Source: Leptasterias polaris (lineage: Eukaryota; Echinodermata; Asteroidea; Forcipulatida; Asteriidae). From it: DNA of 64,000 nucleotides. The position numbers and the translations under genes were made by a program. Below are positions 55,985-64,000 of the stretch, piece after piece. The notes beneath the pieces are model-generated. The model had not been told where the DNA came from. It ran no database searches and saw only the letters and a program-made list of their open reading frames with translations. The first letter of the stretch is position 1. Each line of letters opens with the position of its first letter. The stretch is from NCBI GenBank assembly GCA_037783415.1, contig JAZGTN010000006.1, positions 1,674,001 through 1,738,000 of the forward strand, in the 5' to 3' direction.

Positions 55985-57673
55985 TACCCCAAAACTTGAA
56001 GTTAACATAATTTTATTATTTCACGAGTAGTTTATTTTACACTGTTTTTTATATTGAACAATAGGCCATTGTAGTGATCAGCAACACCTTCAGAGTCATA
56101 ATATACGTTTGATGCATGATTGGTACTCATCGAACACACGTTATAAATCAACGGTTTACCTACGTAGTAGAACTGACCCCAAGCTAAATATACAATTCGT
56201 ATTTCAAGTTTTTGTTAAATCGAAATAAACAATCATAAACGAGCTCAAAGTCTCTTCACGTCATAATTTGATGATTTTCGAACACGTGACTACCTTTCAA
56301 GAACATATTATTGTGCACATGCTGGTTAGTACTGTGTCTCAGAAACTATAGTATCGAAGTGGGTTTGCTTTGTTAAAAGTAGGCCTACCAATGATGATTT
56401 ATATTTCAGAAGTGTGCAATTATGTTTCATTTTGTATCAGCCCAAATGTTGTTATCCTAAGCATGAAATATCCCTTTACGTCACGAAATCTGTTTGGTGT
56501 ATGTATCTTTTGTTTTATGAGCGGCAAAAAGATGGCATTTGTAATTTGTGAATTTCATTCTCTGTTGTGCTTGGCCCTTATGCAAACATTTCTTGCTAAA
56601 TGTACCAGACGACTCTTCCATGTTTCGAAAGACGTTCATAATGTCGTTCTATAATGCGTGACAAAAACACGGGGGTACACCAGGCGTATTCGCTTTTGTT
56701 TGTTCTTAAGACTGTATGCGTCACCACAAGGATTTTAAGATGTTCTTTGAGAAGAATATATTTGTAAATTACATATGCAGGCATAGGCCTACCTTTTTAA
56801 GGAAAATTATTGCCTACAATTTTAGGGAAATTCTATTATACGTTGTAATAATACCCACACTTTCATCAAATAGGTCACCCCAATTTAATTTGTACCCATG
56901 CTCTCGAAACAGGGGCACCATTATTACTTAATTATTAATTATGTTTTCAAACGTGACATTGTTTTACAAGTCAAGCGCATGCGCATTGTAAGACTAAGGG
57001 GGCCTATTGCCTTGGTAACCGTTGCCTGTCCACCGTTGCTCTGATAACCGTACACTTCCAATTTGACATCTGACGACTGTGTCCATGTGTACACGTATCA
57101 ACATGTAGCTCAAGCACAACATCGTGTGTATCCGACGCGGATGTGCGGGTAGAATTTACCTGTAAATCATTAACGAGAGTGAGTGATTCGGCTATCTTTA
57201 GAGGGGAGAAAAACATCCTATCTGCACGTTTGGATGGTCTGATGATTTACAGTTAACTATTTATGGGCAGGTGAAGTAGTCAAACGCTAAGAAATCAAAA
57301 TACACATTGGTTGACGCTCTTCGTGAAGACAATTGGATAAAATCACTACTGACGGGGCAAGGACGAGTAATTCAAAGTTACTTTCAAATCCGTGTAGGCC
57401 CTACCTTTGATTACTTTTTGGTAAGGCTTTTCTAGTTTTACATTTATTTTTTTTTTTTTTCTTTAGGATTGTTTTATTAATGTTTAATTTTATTTTACAT
57501 GTATTTTATCTCTTTTGGAGGTTTCCTCTTCATTTCATTTTTATGTAGAGCGCCTATAGAGCAAATTAATGGATTTGACGCTATATAAATGTATGTTGTT
57601 TTTAGTGTTATTATTTATATAGTTTCTCTTGTTATTTTTGTTTTTACTTCTTGTTATTGTGTACAATATTTAG
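55985..57673. other. Gene-free stretch
   Basis: There is a SINE/LINE-tail-like AGAGCGCCTATAG...GACGCTATATAAATG near 57548-57590. Nothing else is seen. Confidence 0.4.
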
Positions 57674-58169
57674 CTTGTCAGGCAATCACATTTTAGAATA
57701 TGTCGCATGTACCTGTCAGGTAGTCACATGTTATTTAAAATATGTCACATGTACCTGTCATGTAGTCACATGTTATTTAAAATATGTCACATGTACCTGT
57801 CAGGTAGTCACATGTTATTTAAAATATGCCACATGTACCTGTCAGGTAGTCACATGTTATTTAAAATATGTCACATGTACCTGTCAGGTAGTCACATGTA
57901 CCTGTCAGGTAGTCACATGTTATTTAAAATATGTCACATGTACCTGTCAGGTAGTCACATGTTATTTAAAATATGTCACATGTACCTGTCAGGTAGGCAC
58001 AGGTTATGTAAAATATGTCACATGTACCTGTCAGGTAGTCACATGTTATGTAAAATATGTCACATGTACCTGTCAGGTTATCACTTGTCATGCAAAATAT
58101 GTCACATGTACATGTACCTGACAGGTAATCACATGTTATGTAAAATATATCGAATGTACCTTGTCAGGC
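57674..58169. repeat. 42-bp satellite array, about 11-12 copies
   Basis: The unit contains GTCACATGTACCTGTCAGG, then TAGTCACATGTTATTTAAAATAT. One copy is short, lacking the AT part (near 57880-57910), and copies drift at the 3' side. As 42 is a multiple of three, two frames stay open for about 156 codons each; these are not genes. Each unit has CACATG twice around the 11-base palindrome ACCTGTCAGGT. Confidence 0.92.
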
Positions 58170-58429
58170 GATGGAAATAACATCGAAAATGTGTGTCTGA
58201 AAAAGAATATGAAATACTGCTATATTCAATCATCACTAAAAAATAACGGATTTGAAACATTAAAGCTTCAATAGTACAGGTTGAGTTAAAAAAAACATTG
58301 GATCTAAAGTGAACGTTATACTTTGCGATATCATTTTTTAAATCTGTTTTCTTCCTATGGTTTGTCTTATTATTTGCTGATATTTGTATGACTATGCCTC
58401 ATTCAGAAATTCATAAATGATAAATAATA

Positions 58430-61173
58430 ATAATATTTATAAAGCGCCTTTTACATAGGTTTTAAGGCGCTGTACACAACAATGAATAAACACAAACTTT
58501 AGTATAACTTAGAATAAAAGCAAATGAGTTTTTAACATGGCTTTGAAGGATTCAAGAGATGATGCCTGATGGATGTGAAGAGGGAGATTGTTCCATAATG
58601 TCGGTGCACTGACTGTGAATGCTCGTTGGCCGTACCGTGTATAAGTGCGGGGTACAGGGGACAAGCACAAGTGAGAAGTAGAAGAAGAACGTAGATTGCG
58701 AGAACTGTGGGCTTTAGTAGAAATAAGGTTCTGAAGATAAGTAGGAGCTAGATCATTTCTGACTTTAAATAAAAGGAGGAGGACTTTGAATTGGATGCGT
58801 TTGTTAATGGGAAGCCAGTGAAGGGATTGAAGGACCGGTGTGATGTGCTCTCGGAAAGTTTTGGATGCGTTGGAGGGAATGGTGGATGTTGCTGGTAATC
58901 CATATAGGAGGCTGTTACAGTAATCCAACTGTGGAGACACAAAAGCGTGGACAAGGCGTTCAGTTTAGTACTGGTCAAGATAGCGGCGCAATCTGCCGAT
59001 TTTGTATATCCCATAAGATGCAACACGACATACATTACGAATGTGCTGATCCATTTGTAGTTTGTTGTCTAGTATTACCCCGAGATCTCTGACAGAATCA
59101 GATACGCTCACAACATTTCCATTGATCTAGTACGTTGAGTGGTTGAGTATTCCGAAAGCGCGAGGTGAAGTGGATGACCTCGGTTTTTGGCATGTTGAAC
59201 ATGAGCTTGTTCGCAGTAGCCCATGGTTGTATCGTCAGCTATGCATTTCTCCATTTCGTTTAATGATGCATGCTGTTCTGTACGGCTCAACAGAACATAC
59301 AGTTGAATATCATCAGCGTATATCATGTGATGAATGCCATGATGAGATTTGATGGTATCACTCAGAGGACCCGTGTAAAGAATAAACTCCAAGGGTCCCA
59401 TAACTGAGCCTTGCGGCACACCAAATGGAAGTGGAAAAGACTTTGAAACAGCATCTTTAACTACTATACGTTGTTTCCGATTTTCCAAGTATGATGCTAA
59501 CCAAGCAAGAGCTGTACCACCAATACCATATCTGAATTTAAGACGTTGAATGAGAATGTTATGATCAATGGTGTCAAATGTAGCGGAGAAATCAAGGAGT
59601 ACTAGCATGGCTTCGAAACCTTTGTCTATGGCGAGAAGAAGATCGTTCTGAACCCTTAACAATGCCGTTTCTGTAGAGTGGTACCGATGATAAGCTGATT
59701 GTGTCTCAGAGAACAATGTGTTATTTTGTAGGTATGTGCGAAGTTGAGTAGTAGTAGCAATCTTTTCGAGAGTCTTAGAAACAAACATCAAGTTAGCGAT
59801 GGGACGATAGTTTTTAAGGTCGTCAGGATCAAGGTTAGATTTCTTAAGATGAGGAATGACAAGTGAAGTTTTAAAAGCTGCGGGCACAATCCCTGTTTGC
59901 AGAGAGGTGTTGATAATCCTGGTAATACTTGTGAGAATTAAGTTCATCCAAGCAGCACTTAACCAACCAGGTGGGTACAGGATCTAACTGGCAGGTCTTT
60001 GAAGCACCTTCCCTGATAATTTTACGCACAGCTTCTGGAGGAGACGGCGTGGAACTCATTGAAGGTGGCTTGGTAGTGTTTAGACATGTTAGTTTCAACA
60101 CTGTCTGAAGAAGAATTAGTAGAGATATTGCCAGCAATTCTATCTGTTTTCTCATTAAAGAACTTTCCAAAGTCATTTGCAAGGTCTTTACTAGATGTAT
60201 GGTCTGGTAAAACTTGTGACGACCCTGATAACAACTCGTTTACAAGCAACAAACTTAAAGAGCTGTTTTGTATCACCGTTAGTAATTTCATCTTTTAAGT
60301 ATTTGGATTTTGAGAGATCAAGAACAAGGTTGTATGACTTGCATCGTTGCTCATAAATTTGTTTGTCAATTGCAAGACCTGATTTTCTTTCGGCCTGTCG
60401 TTTAGCTCGTTTGGCCACTTGGACTTCTTCATTGTACCATGGAGCATGGGGTCTAACGGTTACAATAATCTCCTTTTCAGGTGCATGAGTGTTGAGAAAA
60501 TCACGGAGAATGGAGTTGCATTGGTCAGCTAAGTTTGAGGGACTTGTGTCGGTAGGTTTACCAAGTCTGGAATTGGATATATCATTACGAAATTTGTCCA
60601 AGTCGATGTCACGCAACTTGCGACATTTGACACGTTTTCTGGAAGGTTCAGGTTTGGCGAAGTCCAGTGCGCAAAGAACAGCATGATGGCACGAAGGTTG
60701 ATCTGATCGCAATTGAAGTGTCACAGATGATGTTATTGAGCTTCAATGAGATAAGCAGATCAAGAGTGTGACCCGCTCTGTGTGTGGACTCTGTAATATG
60801 TTGCTTCAAGCCAGCAGAGTCCAGCACGATCTAGGAATGTCTTAGCTTCAATGTTGTTGCCGCTGTCGACTTGAACATTGAAGTCACCGGCCATGATTAG
60901 ATGACCCCCAACTGTTGGGACAGATTCCAGTAAACTGAAAAATTCCCTAAGAAACATGTAGGTGGGTTTATTCTTTGATGATGGTGGGGGACGGTACACT
61001 GCAAAAATCCTAAGGATATCTGATGCTGAAACTTGCAATGTAACATCCATCATTTCAAAAGATCTGAATTCTGTTGCTGAATTTTGAGATAGTTGCAATA
61101 AATCACGCTGAATGACACAAATTCCTCCTCCACGACTATGACGAGGTGAATGGCAAACATTGTAATTCGGCAA
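58430..61173 (-). mobile_element. 5'-truncated APE-type LINE (CR1/L2-like)
   Basis: Reading on the minus strand from 61173, an endonuclease part comes first, then a linker, reverse transcriptase and C-terminal region. The 3' end is GGCGCTTTATAAATATTATTATTATT at 58430-58455. The 5' end is lost inside the endonuclease. Confidence 0.88.
58509..61173 (-). pseudogene. LINE ORF2 remnant: endonuclease and reverse transcriptase
   Basis: On the minus strand, 61173-60760 has the endonuclease (SRGGGICVIQRD, VYRPPPSSKN, IMAGDFNVQVD). A linker with HAPWYNEEVQVAKRAKRQAE follows at 60724-60191. The reverse transcriptase is at 59947-59108, with LKNYRPIANL, FSETQSAYHRYHSTETAL, GVPQGSVMGPLEFILY and the catalytic YADDIQLY. 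The C-terminal part is at 58940-58509, with EHITPVLQSLHWLPINKRIQ and LWNNLPLHI. At least four frame breaks separate these parts, and the first part of the endonuclease is gone. This copy is inactive. The domain set and ending fit the CR1/L2 group; the exact clade would need a tree. Confidence 0.88.
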
Positions 61174-61407
61174 TATTCAATTGTTACTTATCCTTGTGAT
61201 ACTAGGCCTATATGAAACACATTTCATGCGAGCTTCAATCACTTTGGTTGGTATTGTTCTTATTCGGAACATTTTACCAATGACAGTAATTTTAAGAAGA
61301 ATCATCAGTTGGCTTGGGTTGCATTTTCAGCATGATACTCCGGTATAGTAACGCCAAAAAAAATACACCGCTTCCATTCATTACACAGTTATCCTAAAAA
61401 TCCCGGA

Positions 61408-62359
61408 GCGCAACGGCGCACCCAGGATTATATTTTTTGGGGGGCTCAAACCAATGTATTGGGTGGGGTCCAGGAGCTCTGAGCTTTTGGCGTTTTAGGG
61501 GTGAAAAATCAAGCCTCTTTATGCATAAAATTAGGAAAAAAACATACTTTTTGAGCACTTCTGATCCATATAAATCTTTTTAAGTTTATTTGTAAAAAAT
61601 CCTACCTACTTTTCATCACTGGGCGGCAAATTCCATGAATAAGTGGGCGGCAAACACAGATCCTACAGATAAACCTTTGTTTTGCGAAAGTGGTGTCACA
61701 TAATAATAATTTATATCAGATTACTGTTAAAAAATGAAATTATAAGTTTAACCTGAGCATAAATGTGATGTGTAATTTGGAAAGTGTAGGATTGCAGACC
61801 TTTTTAAAACATCGCGGGTAAAAAAAAAACATTACTATCCGGCGTTTCTCAAATTCAAGTGTAATACTATACAGACAATCCATAGGTAAGGGGGAAAAAC
61901 CATTGAATGCCGGAACGACGTGAGATATATTTTATCCTGGACAAATTAGCCCGTTGGTTTCAAATGCTTAATATGTTATTGTTGCAAGTTTAAACAATTT
62001 ACAAGGGAGTTGTCATAAAATGGTGTTCAAAATCTTTCATCTCGCACCTCGCACTTCGCGTTATCGAATCTCCCGTATAAAAGAGTAATTTGGCAGGGAA
62101 AAAAATGCGAATGGCAAAGGAAGAAAAGAAAATACTGCCACCGGAAATAAAAAACAAAAGCTACACACACATTTGCTACTTTTCTCCCTCGGCTCTTTTT
62201 TCCTTCTCCCTTCCTCCCCTCCCCCATTTTTCTTTTTCTTTTTTTCCTTCCCTCTTCCTCCCCCGTTTTTTCTTCTTTTTTCTTGTTGTTTGTTTGACCC
62301 TCTTGGGGGGGGGCTCAAGCCCCCGAGCCCCCCCCCCCCCTTTGGGTGCGCCGTTGCGC
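61408..62359. mobile_element. hAT-like element with GCGCAACGGCGCACCC ends
   Basis: Bases 61408-61423 and 62344-62359 are perfect 16-base inverted repeats. Inside each end are G- or C-rich runs and GGGGCTCAA words, as in the element at 30375-30562. The 0.9-kb interior has no coding gene. Its right end lies 124 bases upstream of the phosphatase-like gene's start. Confidence 0.65.
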
Positions 62360-62482
62360 GCCCTCTTAATTCTGAATGGTTAACTGACAAGATAAAGGTA
62401 AGTGTATACGTGCAGTTACAAGCAATACCTTATCAAAGATTGCCTTTTAACCATTTCCATTCCATCTGTTTTCTTGCATAGA

Positions 62483-63562
62483 ATGATGACAACGCTGTTA
62501 AACAACGATCGCTCATCGATAAGCGTCCCTGATCGTTCCCGTTCTCACAGCAGCACAACTGTGACATACATGAGGAGCACATCGTCCTCTATGTCCCCGC
62601 AGACCTCATTCACTACAGTCAAGACAGCTGCTGTAGACGGAGCAACAAATACCAAGACACCAAGCGGCTACGCCTCCTCTTGTCCTGACCTCCTCTTCGT
62701 CAAGACCGAATCCAACAACTCCGAGACCCACCGTAAACTCCACTTAACAATGTCTCTAAGCGACGGGCGGCGAAGCCCACGCACGGACGGCTTCTCACGG
62801 CACCAGATGGCCACGAGCACAAAGACCTCCCCATGCCAGGGTAGGACGGAACTCTCCCGAAAGACATCTTCCGTCTCGTCTTGCCGTTCCTCCTCCGAGA
62901 TGGACAATTTGTCCTGCGATGAGGAACTAGATATCTGTAAGGTCATCCCCGAGATAAAGATCGATGAGCTCCTCCAAATCTCCACACCTTACAGAGATAA
63001 GAACATCTCTGAGATACTCAGCTTTCTGTTTGTAGGAGACGCTGAAGCGGCCTTTAGAGAACCACTACTATGCCGACTCAGCATCGAGTGCGTTGTTGAC
63101 CTGAGCAACCTGTCTCCCGACCAAATCTCCAAGTCTATCCGCCTCAAAGATTGCCCCTGCGTCTGTCCATCTCAGATGAAACATACTCGCATCCGACTAA
63201 ATCTCCTTGTCGACGAAACCATCAAAGAGGAGATCATCCACTACTTCGACGAGATAAATGCGTTCATAGAGGGCGCACGTAAAATGGACAGAAAGTGTCT
63301 TGTGTATTGTTTCAAGGGAAGATCCTTGTCTCCAACCATCGTAACCCAGTATCTTATGCAGTACAATAACATGACATTGAAACAAGCGTATAGTCTCGTG
63401 AAGAAGAGGCGTCCGGAGAGTACTATTTCCGCTGGTTTCCGAAGCGCCCTCGTGCGGCTCGAAAGACAACTGCACCCCAGCACGAACCCGGCGATCATGT
63501 TCGAGAGCGAATTCCAGAAGGAGACAACGGGTCATTCCCACACCCAACAGGCATGGACCTAA
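62483..63562 (+). CDS. Dual-specificity-phosphatase-like protein, predicted pseudophosphatase
   Basis: The frame encodes 359 residues. A TTTTCTTGCATAG acceptor ends at 62481, two bases before the ATG, so a 5' untranslated exon probably lies upstream; the frame is open back to 62402 but that part is intronic. Residues 1 to about 150 are Ser/Thr-rich and probably disordered. A dual-specificity phosphatase fold follows: ISEILSFLFVGDAEAA, VVDLSN, the VDE segment where the general-acid Asp lies, and YFDEINAFIEGARK. The signature loop reads YCFKGRSLSP (275-284). Against HCxxGxSRSxx, the nucleophile C276 and G279 remain, but His275 is Tyr and Arg282 is Leu. Loss of that Arg should abolish phosphate transfer, so a scaffolding or substrate-trapping role is inferred. 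An AATAAA follows at 63587. Confidence 0.88.
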   Translation: MMTTLLNNDRSSISVPDRSRSHSSTTVTYMRSTSSSMSPQTSFTTVKTAAVDGATNTKTPSGYASSCPDLLFVKTESNNSETHRKLHLTMSLSDGRRSPRTDGFSRHQMATSTKTSPCQGRTELSRKTSSVSSCRSSSEMDNLSCDEELDICKVIPEIKIDELLQISTPYRDKNISEILSFLFVGDAEAAFREPLLCRLSIECVVDLSNLSPDQISKSIRLKDCPCVCPSQMKHTRIRLNLLVDETIKEEIIHYFDEINAFIEGARKMDRKCLVYCFKGRSLSPTIVTQYLMQYNNMTLKQAYSLVKKRRPESTISAGFRSALVRLERQLHPSTNPAIMFESEFQKETTGHSHTQQAWT

Positions 63563-63586
63563 GGCTTATAAAGAACATTGCCTGAA

Positions 63587-63592
63587 AATAAA
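63587..63592 (+). terminator. Polyadenylation signal AATAAA
   Basis: The canonical hexamer lies 24 bases after the phosphatase-like stop codon. Confidence 0.6.
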
Positions 63593-64000
63593 AGAATATT
63601 GCGCTGTCCGATGTTGATAACAGGTGTTCAAACAATAAGCGAGGTCTTTTTAAATTCCGTCTTCGACAAATAAAATTGTCTATATCGAGACAACATACTC
63701 GACGTAGAGCAGCATCTCTGGCTGTTGTCATTGTTATATTATCATGTATACACATTGTAATGCTAACTTAATAGTTTTAACTATGTGAATATAAATCAAA
63801 ATATGTATTAAAATGATACAATATTGTGTATTAATTAGGCCCGTAACAGGAGCTGTTTTTTATTTAATTGTTATAAAAAAATTGTGGGGGGGAGGCGAAT
63901 ATGAATTTGGGGGCGTATATGAAAAAAAGTACATCGGCGCGTTAGCGTCGCCCGTTGCACAGCGACGCATAGGAGTTGGAAATTGTTTGAAAATGAAGGC
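63593..64000. other. Downstream stretch, no gene seen
   Basis: The sequence is AT-rich, followed by a GTGGGGGGGAGGCG tract and a GCGCGTTAGCGTCGC segment at the window end. No coding segment is recognised. Confidence 0.4.

Noticed and set aside
57674..58169. CRISPR-like array
   Set aside because: The copies are directly abutting 42-bp satellite units without unique spacers, and the window is eukaryotic.
57651..58180. Two overlapping frames of about 156 codons encoding repeats such as CHMYLSGSHMLF
   Set aside because: They arise because a 42-bp satellite unit is divisible by three; there is no start context, domain or splice structure.
62061..62390. Basic or Phe-rich frames on both strands
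   Set aside because: They lie in a pyrimidine-rich arm of the hAT-like element and reflect base composition.

Overview
The window reads as genomic DNA of a marine invertebrate, most likely an echinoderm and probably a sea star. The grounds are multi-exon genes with canonical GT-AG introns, high AT content, and very dense short inverted-repeat transposons of the TTAAAGG... type, which I associate with asteroid genomes. The species call is inference. There is no prokaryotic-style operon, CRISPR array or plasmid feature.

The host genes are all on the + strand. (1) At 80-12909 an eight-exon gene encodes an 11-TM-type amino-acid transporter of the Aa_trans family (SLC32/36/38 clan); its exon phases join into one 451-residue frame, and its introns hold many transposons. 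(2) At 33253-36148 a two-exon class C GPCR resembles metabotropic glutamate receptors. (3) At 37391-38524 there is an intronless rhodopsin-class GPCR, 1.2 kb downstream of the previous gene. (4) At 62483-63562 a dual-specificity-phosphatase-fold protein has its catalytic loop disabled (the invariant Arg is Leu), so it is a predicted pseudophosphatase. A THAP zinc-finger exon at 41208-41552 is open, but it lies inside a transposon with TTAA ends. A second, broken THAP copy sits at 27322-27540.

The rest is mostly mobile DNA. There are two Ty3/Gypsy-type LTR elements: an old internally deleted one at 1197-3257, nested in a MITE, and a recent chromodomain-bearing deletion derivative at 15497-18406 with near-identical LTRs. 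Other elements are a 5'-truncated APE-type LINE on the minus strand (58430-61173), LINE 3' ends, Penelope-like fragments, tRNA-derived SINEs, and hAT-like elements. At least nine TTAAAGG elements (Kolobok/T2-like signature) are visible. A 268-bp palindromic element occurs three times, always in or next to a TTAAAGG element. A 1.8-kb foldback element and several hairpin MITEs are also present. Tandem arrays include a 42-bp satellite, a 274-bp triplication, and CAG/CAA-rich microsatellites.

The long stretches 18.4-20.3, 31.9-33.1, 38.5-40.5, 42.6-45.7, 46.2-57.6 and 63.6-64.0 kb hold no coding gene that I can support. The most notable observations are the TTAA transposon family carrying THAP exons, the apparent insertion preference of the 268-bp palindrome for those elements, the dead phosphatase, and a class C receptor with a largely conserved amino-acid pocket that appears to lack the glutamate-side-chain arginine.
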